Source of the DNA: Entamoeba invadens IP1
Lineage: Eukaryota; Evosea; Mastigamoebida; Endamoebidae
Assembly: GCF_000330505.1 (NCBI RefSeq)
Contig: NW_004191756.1
Span: 62,001-126,000, forward strand
Length of the DNA stretch: 64,000 nt
Direction: 5' to 3'
Shown one piece after another: positions 30,149 through 41,936 of this stretch. Position numbers and translations under genes: made by a program. The notes beneath the pieces were generated by a model. It saw nothing but the letters and a program-made list of their open reading frames with translations. It ran no database searches and was not told the DNA's origin. Position 1 is the first letter of the stretch, and every line of letters starts with the position of its first letter.

Positions 30149-31984
30149 CATTGTATTTTATACCCATCGAACAATTCCTTATGAATTAATTCGAATCTTA
30201 TTTAATTTGGTTTGTATTGAAAACAACAGAAAAGTCATTAGTGTTTGTTATTGTCAATTTTTAATGCTGTTGATGTGTTTGAATCACATCACAAAGCATA
30301 AGTAAAAATTAGAAAGCTTTTTTGTAACAGACTTTCCAAAAAGCTTTTTTGAATACAAAAGACTTTTCTCAAATTAAATTCGATTTTTCTCGATTACAAA
30401 AAACACTAAAGATTTGATATCCACACCCATGCACATAAGTTGCATTTATTATTTTTTTGAACTAAAACATTTTTTTTTCTTTATTCAATTGTGTTATTCA
30501 TTTTTTTGTTTTTTTTTGTTTATTAATTTAATTTTAATATAATTTATTAAATAAAAATTATAAATAAAAAACATATTTCAATGGTATTTTGTTATTCCTG
30601 TTTATTATGAATTGGTAATGGAAGATTTAAATGTTCTGATATGTTTTTAACCATTAACTCAAACACAAATTCAATCAAATTGGTTTGTGAACTCTTTATT
30701 AATTTCATTAATATATAAATTATATCAATCAACAAATAAATATAAACATAAAAAAATAAATTCGAAAAATATGTTTGTACAACGTTACTGTGAAAAGCTT
30801 GGTTCTGTTATTTTTTTGTGATAAAACACTTTTTTGTATTTGTAATTTAAGCCCATCATTGCATTTTTTATTTTTGTAAATAAATGGTATTATTAAGGTG
30901 GGTATTTAAAAAAAATTAAATAAGATAATAATGTGAACAAATAAAGTTGAGTGGTATAATTTTTTGAATAATTTGTTATGACAATTTGAGTTCATTTTAT
31001 ATCCATACTTTTAAAAAGCAAACTGCAGTTCATTATATTATAAGTACTCATGGAAATAACTTTTACTTGAATAAAGAACTGCGACACAAAGTTCAGGTTT
31101 ATAAAACTTATTGTTAATTTTATTTTTGAATTAACAAGTTATTTTTAATTTCTTCAATAAAAAACTAAGTTGTTTGTTGTTAAATTCTTTTATTGTGTTT
31201 ATCAATTAAAACAACAATAGGTTCACCTAAAAATTGTTAAAGACAACAGCTTTCTTCCTTCTTGTTGCACAAGTTCCTACACATAAAGAATATAATAACT
31301 AAGCAACTTAAAAATATAGAACCCCAAAAAGAATAATACTTTGGTGTTGAAATGCAAATAGAAAAAATTATACAAATCAACCAGATTGATTTAATAAAAT
31401 AAAATCTATTTTTGTTAGAGCAGGCGGGTCATAAAAACAGTTGGATCAATTCTGAACAATAACAAATAATATGAAAAGAGTCTGTGTCAAAAAATTGGTT
31501 CTCATTGGTTTTAATTTATGACAATTTTATTAATAGTTAATGGTTTTCAATTGGCGAAATTGAGTATAGTAAATTATAGTTGTTTTTTTCAAGTATAGTT
31601 TTTTGTTATATTTTTAGAATTAAATTAAATAAAAAACAGACTTTCTTTTTGTTTATATATTTATAGTTTAATAATTATAAACCAAAATACCGATATTTTT
31701 ATTATTATTTACTCATTAAAATAGTTGGAATCAATAATTGATTATTTATATAAATTTATTATTATAATTACCATCGATACAGTATTTGGATCATCTTGTT
31801 ATGTTGTCTATTCGTGGTGCTTTTAAAGTGTTCCAATTGCAGTTAAACGAAAACATTAAATTTTCAAAGAATTGGCAATAAAAATAGGACCGAAAAACTG
31901 TATGTGAACCAAAGACAATTAAACAATTGACATTAAAAATTGTGCGTATGAAGTGCGTAAAGACACGTGCGTATATCCGCGTTG
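30149..31984. other. AT-rich intergenic region, 1.8 kb
   Basis: Convergent 3' ends of family members A and B. No gene, RNA or terminal repeat recognised. Confidence 0.6.
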
Positions 31985-32569
31985 TTAAAAACGGGATTTG
32001 AGTTGGTTGATGCGAATGGTGATTGCCTTATCCTTAGTGTTAAGGCATTGGCAGATGGATCTATTGACCCGTTCTCCCTCCTTTAGTATAGCGTCGAAGC
32101 CATAGTAATAATTTTGCTTTGAAATTGACTTGATCAACTCGAGCTTTCTTGTCTCAGCCTTTCCTTTCATTGGGTTTGACTCGAATATATATCCATATTC
32201 GATGAGGCAATCCATCAAAAGGTGCAGCTCTTCTATTTTCTTATTATTCTGATAACGTCTCCAAGCAGTCTTTTGCGTGACACCCTCACTCATGTCTTGT
32301 TCCATCTGTTCAACACATCGGAACTTCAGAAACTCGTCCATTAAAATCCGATCGCCATTTCCAAAATCAAGACTTACAATCCTCATGAATTGCTGTGTTA
32401 CAGTACTCTTCTTGGCGGGTTGAGCGATCGTAATCTCGCAATACCTGTTTAATAATCCAATCAGAATCGACTGCTGCATCGTTTGCGCATTGCGAAAGTC
32501 GCGCGAAGCCTTCAAGACGGGGATCTTGCGGTCCAATTTCTTTGGTTTCTCCGAGACACAGAAGTCCAT
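31985..32569 (-). CDS. Member B of an unrecognised three-gene family
   Basis: 194 residues from ATG 32567-32569. Shares MQQSILIGLLNRYCEI, the central block ending EQMEQDMSEGVTQKTAWRRY, EELHLLMDCLIEYGYIF, and the C-terminal YGFDAILKEGERVN helix with member A. The Arg-Arg-Tyr followed eight or nine residues later by Glu-x-Leu-His is the clearest family signature. A TATA-like ATATAAATA stretch lies about 30 bp upstream of the ATG. Function unknown; the basic character and small size would fit a nucleic-acid-binding or adaptor role, but this is a guess. Confidence 0.75.
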   Translation of the reverse strand: MDFCVSEKPKKLDRKIPVLKASRDFRNAQTMQQSILIGLLNRYCEITIAQPAKKSTVTQQFMRIVSLDFGNGDRILMDEFLKFRCVEQMEQDMSEGVTQKTAWRRYQNNKKIEELHLLMDCLIEYGYIFESNPMKGKAETRKLELIKSISKQNYYYGFDAILKEGERVNRSICQCLNTKDKAITIRINQLKSRF

Positions 32570-34517
32570 TATTTATTTGTTTTTTTCTCCAGTTTATATA
32601 TTTATATAGGGTATTGTAATTTCTATTTTTGCTCGGCTTTTCTCTTGGTCTTTTTCCGCTCCGTTTTTTTTAAACTGTATCACTTCCCGAAAAGATTCAA
32701 CTGATATAAACTAGAATAGGTCTGTTGTTCAGTAAATAAAATTATGCCGGTCTAATTTTACGCGCTCAACTATTTTTGGTCCTTTCGAACTCGTTCAGAA
32801 ATTTCTTTGCTGTTTTTCCGAAGAATGTTTGCTGGTGTTAAAAAATAGCTTTTGTCGTGCATTAGAATAAAGCACTTTTATGATATAATTGTTGCCATTC
32901 TTTCATTACAATGTTTTCACGTTGATTAACTTTCTAATAAAGTAATATTATTTCAATTAAAAAAACACCAAATTAATAAAACAATTAAAAAAATGGTAAA
33001 AAAAGAATATAATTCAGGTGTGACGAAAAAACGTAGCAAATAAAGCGAACTTGTAATAATTGTCAAGACTGAGTCAACCATTTTTGGCTAGTGGAGTTTC
33101 AGTACCCCATTCCACTTTTGGCTTTCCGGGCTCAGCTCACGTCCCAACAAGAACTGGAGTTTTGTTCATTGTTTTTTGCAATGAAAATAATAAAGTGCGC
33201 GCCTGGAGACGTTTTTCCAACAAATGCCATACTTGCGCAATTTTTTCTTTTTCCAACCATTCCTGTTTTAAAACGTTTCATTTCTACAAAAAAACAAGTG
33301 AAATCGATATCGTGCGTTTATTAACGCAAAAAGTACTCATAATGACCATAGCTCGAAAGAACCAAAATAAGGCGCACAGAAAAAACTATAAATAATAATA
33401 TTCAAACTAGAGAATAATAGCATTTTTATTTTGTTTTTAGATGGGAGCATTTATTCGTTCGACAACATCAGCGTTTGAAAAAATAAATGCAATTGCATGA
33501 AAACATGAGCCCAGTTTTAAAAACAAATTGAAAAACTTTATAAAATATTTTAAAATATGAATTTGGATTACTAAGAACCCGTTTTTTGAGAGAGTTTTAA
33601 GTAAACAATCGACTCAATTGGTATAACAACTTTTCAAATTATATGATAATACACAGTTTGAAATGTAAAGTTTTGGATTATTGCCTGCAATATTCCAATT
33701 GAATGAACGGTAATTCCCACATTTTTAATAATGTGTTTATTATTGCCTTCCCGTATTGTGGCGATTTCTTTTCGCAAATGGATAATTGGAATGCTTCCAG
33801 TAGGGTTGGAAAAGTTTTCAGAAATAAATGCTCTATTTTTATTCACTCGTTGTAATGGCAAGTTTGTGTTTTGGTAAAATAAATGACAAGACAAAGATAA
33901 AAGAAGACTTTAATAAGAACTTTTCTTATTGTTGATAAAAAAAATCGGAATTGCCTCTATTATAACCTTATTGATGCAATTTGAAGTTTTTCGCTGTTTG
34001 TATAATTCTGAGATTACCCCACCAGACGAAAACCGGGCGTGGCACTTAAACCGGCAGTTATTCAAAAAGCCTGAAGTTAATGGTGGTTGTGAATTAAAAG
34101 TGTTTAAACCAGACTACATACAAGAAATACACCGAGAAAAGCATTGCCAAATGACTTTGTTTGAAATGCTTTCGAGAAATTAAGTTCTGATTGTTCAGAA
34201 CAATAATCAACTGAATTTATTTTGTTTCATTGTCTTGGTCAAATACTAAAGTACTCTTTTACTTCTTTATGGTCATGATGAAACGAAGAAGATGAACATT
34301 CATTTTTATTACTATTTACGATGGTTCAGTCTAACATATAACCAAGGATAATTTATAAAGTAATAAACAAATTTGAAATATGATAAAATAACACCAAAAA
34401 TAACAACTCAAACAAATGAATAAAGCACTCAAAATTGCTAAAAAAAATTCATGTTTTGAACATGAATTTTTTTTGGTGCAATAAAAAACACTTAATTTAT
34501 TGAGAAATAAAAGTGAC
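32570..34517. other. Intergenic region, 1.9 kb, with unsupported short ORFs
   Basis: Several ORFs of 70-110 codons occur on both strands (33060-33395, 33634-33894, 33929-34183). None shows a family signature or a convincing start, so I do not call them. Confidence 0.5.
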
Positions 34518-36269
34518 TTACTCATACACACTCCCGCCAATAAACTCCCTTAACAACGAAGTTTTAGCAACCATATGGTCGTCCATAGGCATAAAGAATT
34601 GCAGTGTTTTTAAAAGATCACAAGCTAAGTTATAATTTGGGTCATCCACGTGGACTGTTTTTAAGAGAGGTAATACATAAGTGTAAAGAGCGGATGGTTC
34701 ATAATCCATCGCAGAGTTCCAAATTGTGTCTGCCTTGTCGACAAAAGGGAAAATATACTTCTCTTCTCCCACTGCAACACTCCTCCATTTTTCAAATGTC
34801 TTTGACGCAGTGTTATTTCTTGTCAAATAATCTCTGATGATTCTTCTATAGAATCTGAAGACTTGGTTTCCAATGAAGTTGTATTCATCGACATTTAGTT
34901 GTGTCATGGGAGCAATGAAGATGAAGTACTTCTGCTTTCTTGGAATAGCAGCTGTCAAGTTTTCATCAATACCATGGAGCCCTTCCATCACAACAACACC
35001 ATTTTTAGGCAACTTTAAGTAGTTGGTGGTATCATATGAGTATTTTCCTTTAACAAAATCGAACAACACGGGGTGTATCGCCTCTCCTCTAAAAAGTTTC
35101 TGCAAATCCCCATTGAGTGCGTCTAACCTGATACACTCAAGACACTCAAAATCGTAATTTCCATCTTTGTCAACAGGGGAGTCTTCCCTATTTTTGAAGT
35201 AGTTGTCGGTGCTCAGCACAACAGTGGTTATTCCTTTTAACTTCAATTGCGCTCCAAGCTTCTTAGAGAATGTTGTTTTACCTGAAGCACTTGGTCCAGC
35301 GATACTCACCAACTTGACCTCCCCACTTTTCACTCTGACGGAGATCTTTTCTGCAATTTGGGAAATTTCCAAGTCCTGTCTGTTCTCCATCATCAAGACT
35401 GTTTCGGTTGGACCATTCAAAATGCTTTTATTGATATCACCGACACACTCAATCCCAATTTGCTTTGCAACTTCATTCGAATCAGCATAACTCTGTGAAA
35501 TCAGACGAAACTCACTGCTCTCGGAAACACTCGGAATTGGTTTGTTTGGTAATGGGAAGATCAGTAATAGGCCGTCTTTCTTTGCTGAAAGTCTCAAGTC
35601 AAAGTGGTCTCCAATATCTCCAGTCGACGTCAAAAGCGGTCTGAAAAACAACGTAAGAAAGCCGTCGCAGCAACTGCAATGGACTTTGTCTTCATTGATA
35701 CTTTCTAACAAAGAAAGAGAATAAGGTCTATTGGTCTCTTTGAAGTAGTGGATTGCTTCCGAATGCGAAAGAACTTCGTGAGTCAACGGAACGTCATTTT
35801 TAATCAACTGTGTCATTTGTGATTTGATGTTGTCGCACTCCTCTTGTGTGAATTCTTCTTCGTTGTACTTTTTGATCTTATACCCATTAGTGACATGATG
35901 GTCAAAAACAATGCCAATCTCTGAACCAAAGACTTTGAAAGCTGCAGATGCTGTTATGACCACCAACGAACGCCTGAAAACAGAAAGACCCTCTACACTG
36001 TCAAACCAAACAGGTGTGACATTTGCAATACCTATTTTTAAAATTTCATTTTTTGCATGCACTCTGCCATTCACCATAACAGCAATAAGTAAGTCGGATT
36101 TTTTAAAAGTAGGATGGTCAAATAGTTGGCTCAGCACCAATGGGCGTTGAAAAAACTCAACAGACCCATCACTGAAAGTCACTTGCGTCTTTTTGAAATC
36201 AAGATGTGGAATACTCGAAGCACTAACAACTTGTGTTTGTGCTAAAACGGGTGAAGTAAAAGTAGACAT
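34518..36269 (-). CDS. TGS plus uridine-kinase-like nucleoside kinase
   Basis: 583 residues from ATG 36267-36269. Residues about 25-88 look like a TGS domain, and about 100-260 like the editing-region domain of threonyl-tRNA synthetase (FGSEIGIVFDHH, and CSCCDGF). The C-terminal half is a P-loop kinase of the phosphoribulokinase/uridine kinase family: GPSASGKTT at 325-333, STDNYFKNREDSP, DFVKGKYSYDT, then MEGLHGIDE. The same TGS/ThrRS-like plus uridine kinase architecture is known from bacteria and plants. Likely phosphorylates a pyrimidine nucleoside in salvage, important in an organism without de novo pyrimidine synthesis. Substrate not provable from sequence. Confidence 0.88.
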   Translation of the reverse strand: MSTFTSPVLAQTQVVSASSIPHLDFKKTQVTFSDGSVEFFQRPLVLSQLFDHPTFKKSDLLIAVMVNGRVHAKNEILKIGIANVTPVWFDSVEGLSVFRRSLVVITASAAFKVFGSEIGIVFDHHVTNGYKIKKYNEEEFTQEECDNIKSQMTQLIKNDVPLTHEVLSHSEAIHYFKETNRPYSLSLLESINEDKVHCSCCDGFLTLFFRPLLTSTGDIGDHFDLRLSAKKDGLLLIFPLPNKPIPSVSESSEFRLISQSYADSNEVAKQIGIECVGDINKSILNGPTETVLMMENRQDLEISQIAEKISVRVKSGEVKLVSIAGPSASGKTTFSKKLGAQLKLKGITTVVLSTDNYFKNREDSPVDKDGNYDFECLECIRLDALNGDLQKLFRGEAIHPVLFDFVKGKYSYDTTNYLKLPKNGVVVMEGLHGIDENLTAAIPRKQKYFIFIAPMTQLNVDEYNFIGNQVFRFYRRIIRDYLTRNNTASKTFEKWRSVAVGEEKYIFPFVDKADTIWNSAMDYEPSALYTYVLPLLKTVHVDDPNYNLACDLLKTLQFFMPMDDHMVAKTSLLREFIGGSVYE

Positions 36270-37283
36270 GTATTTTTATTATTAAGATGATTCGTTTTTT
36301 GTATTCGAAAAATTTGATGAAAACTAACGCCAAAGTATTTCATTCGGAATTTATAATTTCAACTGTTGTTTATGTAAAAAAATTGTAATGCCAAGTTCAA
36401 ACTTTAAACAAGTTAAAATTAATTTTTATTATTTTACAAACAACAAATAATACAAGAAAAATCAAATAAAAAAGGATAATTATATAGTTATTATTATTAT
36501 TATATTTATTAAATACAAAATAAAAAAAAATAAAGAAAAACATTATTGTTTTTATTCTTTAACAAATTTAATTTATTATTTGATTTTTTTTGTAAAAAAG
36601 AAAAACAATAATTATTAATAAATAGGCAAAATAATTTGTTTTTATTATGATAACAATATTAAAAACAATAATATATTGTAAATTTAAACTACAAACTAAA
36701 TTTTGTAGTTTGGAACTACTTTGAGTTGGAAAAATATTGTAAATTTGGTTTTCAGTTATGATGTTGTAACCATAAAATTAATTCCTTTTATTATTTCTAT
36801 ACAAGACCTCATAATAATTTTCATAGTTATTCAAACTATATTATAATAAATACTTATTGTTTCCGTTTTTTATTGAAAGTCAAAACAAAACTAAATTGTT
36901 TATAAAAAAAATGTATTTAATATCTTTATTATCAAAACCACTTTTGTTTTTAACCATTTATTTTAAAGCTTTACTTTTAAACACAATATAAAACAATACC
37001 ACATTTTAATAATAAAAATAGTATTTTACAATAGTAGTTTAATAACAAAAAAAATGTTATTATTAAAAAAGTATTTTAAAAATAAAATATATCAAAATAG
37101 TCAAAATGCCACTTCTGTTTCATAAATGCTGAAACTCAGCAAAAATAATTGAAAGAAATCGGTGTCAATTTGTACAAAAAAATTGAATTTTTTGTTTCCA
37201 AAACAGAAGAAAGTACAAACAAAGTCAATTGTAACATCAATAGGATTGTATAAACCAAAAAATAAGTAAACATAACTATTACA
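36270..37283. other. AT-rich intergenic region, 1.0 kb
   Basis: Dominated by A and T runs. Nothing supported. Confidence 0.6.
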
Positions 37284-37931
37284 TTACAAAAGAATTGCAG
37301 TCATGATTTCCGTATCTCCGACGTCGATTTTGAACGCGTCGTTTGCAGAGTGCAATTTAACTCTATCCATCATTATTTTTTGGACTTTTGTGCCCTTTGC
37401 TTTGATTGCCTTTTTGTCGTACACAAACCCATCAAATGCAATAGTATTAATGACTCTTCGATCCTGAAGAGTCGTGTGTTTGTCGTCTTTGCACTGTAGA
37501 GAATAAACGGGGTCGCCTTTAATAAAGTCCATAAGGACATGTAAGTGTTCCATAATTCGGTACGACTCAAGACGTCTTCTAATGATCTTCTCGTTGATAT
37601 TTTTACGCTCATCACTTTCGATGAGTTTCTTAATTCTATTTTCTGTGAGCTTTTTGACGTCTATAAAGTCTTTTTCATTGGTTAAAGTGACTGCTTTAAA
37701 TATAGTGAGTGACTTCGTTGGGAGTTTAGACGGTTTCTCGAAGGTGATGTTGTACTTCAGAGAAAGCAGTGCTATTAAGAAACTGACTTGCTGTGATTGC
37801 CAATTACGAGACTTAGTAAATTGGTCCTTCTTCGAGTTCACTTGTGATTTCTGGACTCCGTTTGTAGATGACATGCCTGAAGGATTGTCTGATGAGTGCA
37901 TAAATACGAGATGGAAGTTTGTGTATTCCAT
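37284..37931 (-). CDS. Member C (divergent) of an unrecognised three-gene family
   Basis: 215 residues from ATG 37929-37931; the next ATG at 37901 is also possible. It matches members A and B at QQVSFLIALLSLKYNI, at IIRRRLESYRIMEHLHVLMDFI, and at a C-terminal AIKAKGTKVQKI helix, with the same spacing. The N-terminus is longer and rich in Ser, Asn and Gln. Same strand as member B, 4.7 kb apart, with the kinase gene between them. Divergence suggests an old duplication or different selective pressures. No known domain recognised. Confidence 0.68.
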   Translation of the reverse strand: MEYTNFHLVFMHSSDNPSGMSSTNGVQKSQVNSKKDQFTKSRNWQSQQVSFLIALLSLKYNITFEKPSKLPTKSLTIFKAVTLTNEKDFIDVKKLTENRIKKLIESDERKNINEKIIRRRLESYRIMEHLHVLMDFIKGDPVYSLQCKDDKHTTLQDRRVINTIAFDGFVYDKKAIKAKGTKVQKIMMDRVKLHSANDAFKIDVGDTEIMTAILL

Positions 37932-40285
37932 TGGGCATTTGTTATTCTCTTGTTTTTCTCTTTGCCTCTCTTTGTTTTTGTTGTGCAAACTACTATATAT
38001 TATAATTGAGTTTACTATATTAATAATATAGTTATAGTGACCAAAAAGGAATTATAAAGTGCTGGAATTGTGGTATAACATTTCTTCTTGGTTTGTAATG
38101 GTATTGTTGGCTGACTTTGTACAAAACTTGGTTTTATGTGTGGGTTGTTTCCTGTTTTATAATAAAAAGAAATTTTTTTAAAATGGAAAATGGCCAACAC
38201 ACCAGACTTTAACTATAATAATTGATATTTTAAAACGGTAGAAGACATAAAAGATAACGGAAATCAAGGGTACTGTGTTTGACAAGTTTTCTTTCGACTT
38301 TCCAAATTCTGTTCGATACAAAAAATTCAACATGGTATGATTTCTCCCAAAATAAATTAATAATGTATAGTCTTTTTAATTATAAATAATAATAATAGTA
38401 TTTAAAAACAGGCAGGTTATAAAAATAATGAAACGTAAGTTCGGCAAAATATTTATATGTTTCCCGGTTTGTTGGCAATATCACTTGCATTTTCGGGTTT
38501 CTTTATAGTACAATGTTTAAAGGTACTTATTTAAAAAAGCGAATAATTGAAAACATTGGTTTTTTTGCCTAATGGACGTTTTATTAAGCTAAATATATCG
38601 ATGATTTTATAAAATAGAACTAAAATTAACACATAAAAACGTGATTAAGTTTCGGAATTGAAATACCAATTATTCTGGTCATATTAACGAATAAACATGA
38701 ATAATTTCATGGTAAAATTTAAATAAATCTTGTTTCTTATATATTTGGTCATGTTTATCATGTTATTTTCATGTTTCTGGTAAATTTGGTATTGAATTTT
38801 TTATAAATACCATGACTTTAAAACAGTAATTATTTTCTTTAAATGTTTTTCCATAATTATAGTCAAAACATGTATTCGATATTATTAATTCGTGTTTAAC
38901 ACTTAAAAACAATAAAAACGCTTTAAGTAATATGATTATTAATAATACAAAGCATGTTTTTGCATTATTCAGTCTTATACCACATAACAAAATAGCTATG
39001 AGTCCTGTGATTATAACAAAAAAACATTGACAAAAATTGAATAACAAATTTTATTTAAAAATTCGAAACAAAAATATAAGTTTTGAAATTAAAAAAAAAA
39101 ACATAAAAATTATTAAGAACCACTTTATTATTAGAATAATATTTTATTAGTTTAAAATAAATAACCCCTTGCTTATCTATTTTTTTCTTCTTTTTTCAAA
39201 GCAAATATTATTAAAGTTTATGTAACGACCAGCCATTTCAAAGTTGTTATTTGATTCTTTGTTATGAAAAGGCAAAAAAGGAGTAGTATATGGTTGTTAA
39301 AAATTGGATTGTTTTTATTATTAATTATTATTAATATATTTTAACACTTAAAATAACGCCCTTGTTTTTTAATTGACCTGTTATTACTGGGATATTAATT
39401 CAATTTTTGATGATTTTCCTTTTTTTTGATTGTGTAATGATATACACACAATATAAATTTAAAAAACTGGATATTTATCTAATAAATTCGAGATTTTACC
39501 AATTTTCGACCATTTGATTTTTGTTCATCATTATCTTACTATATAATATTTTTAAATTATTACTAAAATATTAAATCAATAACATGGTTAATATAATATA
39601 AAAAAAACTATACTTATAATTCAAATTTTTTTTTATTTAAGTAAAAACCTTTACTTCAATAAAATAATAAGTAACAATTATAAATATGGTTTTGCTGCAT
39701 ATTATAAATTAAAAGAAATTATACTATAAATTAAATTATTATTTGATTATAATCAAAGTGTGTATATTTTTAACATATGTCCTATTATACAATTATAGTT
39801 TAGTCTTGTTCTAATGATAAGATAATAAGTTATTATTATTATTATTAATAACTAAATAAAAAAATAAAACATCATCATAGAGTTAATGTTGATCTGTATT
39901 TATTAAATATTAACAGCTCATTAAATATATAGATAAAGATATATCGCATAACAAATACTTTTTAATTTTTTTTTCTTTTTTTCAATTCAACATTACAAAA
40001 ATACTTCGGTGTTATTTGAGTTTTCTTTAACTTGTTATATTTAAGTTTCTTGTTTTTGAGTTCATTTTTTTGGTTCTTATCTTTCAAAATCTCAAACTAA
40101 TAAATAAATTCGTCAAATTACTGAGAAAATTCTTTTCGAAAATAAACAAAAAAGAAAAATTGGAAATAATTCCAAAAGTACTTCAACTAATTTATTTTAA
40201 ATAGTAGAAAAGTACTTTAGATAAATTTTAAAAAATTTCTTATTGACTCACGAAATATCTAAGCTAACCAAAGAACTAAATAACT
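37932..40285. other. AT-rich gene desert, 2.35 kb
   Basis: Long stretch of low-complexity A/T sequence with no supportable gene. The last 100 bp hold the promoter of the amylase gene. Confidence 0.6.
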
Positions 40286-41844
40286 ATGCTCCAATTGTTT
40301 TGTTTGGTCGCTGTTTCACAGGCAATGTACCCGGTTGTGTATGAAATTTCAACTCGCCCATGGCTCTATGAGTTGAGCCAAAAATATAGCAGAGACATCA
40401 CCACCATTCGACAAATCCCTCTCGTTGAGTTCGACTTGCTAAAAACAAAAGGCATCGACTATGTGTGGATGATGGGGGTGTGGCAGTTGGGAAATTATGG
40501 ACTCGAAATCGACAAGAAGGTAAACTACTCTTATGTCCTTCCTGATTACACAGAAGATGATATTATTGGTTCTCCATACGCGATTACCCAATATGTATGT
40601 AATAAGGAAATTGGAATCGACGAAGATCTAATTTGGCTCAAAACACAGTTGCACGCTAGGGGGCTTAAACTGATGTTAGACTTTGTTCCAAATCATAGCG
40701 CTTGCGACGCCCCGACGGTTTCGAGCAACCCGGAGTTATACGTTAGAGCCAAGAGAGCTGCAAATTACGACCCAAAGTATTACTTACCAAATGGTGTTGC
40801 TCATGGAAGGTTTGTTTTGGCTTGTCAATTTAGTTTATTTTTCTTTCATGTGGCGTTGTCATCATGCCCTGACGTTTTAGCGACCCTTATTTCGATCCGT
40901 GGGGAGACACCGCACAATGGAATTACTTTGAACAGAAAACAAGAGACTTTATGAAAGAAAATATGATGAAAGTCGCTTCCATAGCCGATGGTATTCGATG
41001 TGACATGGCGCACCTCGATCTGAACGAAGTGTTTTACTCGACCTGGAAAGACGAGATGGACGCATGGGGATACAAAATGCCGTCAACCGAGTTCTGGGCA
41101 GACACCATCACCGCCGTGAAGAAGCTGTACCCAAAAATTGTTTTAATGGCGGAAGTCTACGAAGACTACCAAATGGCAAAATTAAAAGAATGTGGGTTCG
41201 ACTATTACTATGACAAGGCATTCTTGGACAAAGTTGAGCAAAGTGTCACCGAAGTAAATGAGTATATTGCACAACACGATATCGAATTTTTCAACAACGC
41301 CGCACATTTTGTCGAAAATCACGACGAAAATAGAGCAGTTTACAACATGAAAACTGTTAAACGTGCTGATGCGGCGGCCGCATTGGCAACAACCCTTCCG
41401 GGTCTCATTTTCTTTAATCATGGCCAATTCGACGGTCTTGAAAACAAGTTGGATGTCCATTTGCGACGTTCGTATGCTGAGGATGTGTCCCCAGACGCCC
41501 AAAACTTCTACACAGTTTTCACTAACATATTAAAAAACGACGCTTTCAGAACCAAAAATTTCGAAATTGTACCAAACCTCGCTGGTGAGAATCCTGAACA
41601 GTTCTCTGTCTGGACCCGCACCGCGACCGAGAAATTCCTTGTTGTTATTAACTACTCAGAGAAAGAGGGGTCTCTCAACATACCGATGTTGAATGTTACT
41701 CCACAAGAAGGTCAGACCACAATCACATTCACCGACTTAATGACTAACTCGGACCCAATCACGATTACCCAGGAAACTCTTCAAACTACCGGCCTTGGTG
41801 TGCAGAGCGCTCCCTACCAAGTCAAGATCTTCAAATATCTCTAA
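40286..41844 (+). CDS. Secreted alpha-amylase (GH13), two exons
   Basis: Exon 1 40286-40809 and exon 2 40881-41844 join across a 71-nt intron (GTTTGT to TAG), giving 495 residues and restoring the DPYFDPWGD stretch. Residues 1-13 form a short signal peptide (MLQLFCLVAVSQA). The GH13 barrel motifs are LMLDFVPNHS, GIRCDMAH with nucleophile Asp216, AEVYED with acid/base Glu266, and FVENHDE with Asp323. The enzyme cleaves alpha-1,4-glucans; secretion suggests it works in digestive vacuoles on ingested starch or glycogen, or outside the cell. The domain layout resembles GH13 members acting on short glucans or insect maltase-like enzymes. Confidence 0.92.
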
Positions 41845-41936
41845 TTTTCCACTCTTTTGAATACTTTCGTTCCACTTTGGTTGTCAATTAATCACTAAAA
41901 AATCAATAAACAAATCTCGAAAGGAATAACTCAACA

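Noticed and set aside
33060..33395. Plus-strand ORFs, one with weak likeness (TSQQE) to the stretch upstream of family member A
   Set aside because: The similarity is a few residues only, the reading starts from a non-ATG codon, and the rest has no match to the family.
33634..34183. ORFs of 84-86 codons on both strands
   Set aside because: No family signature and no convincing start codon; left as intergenic.
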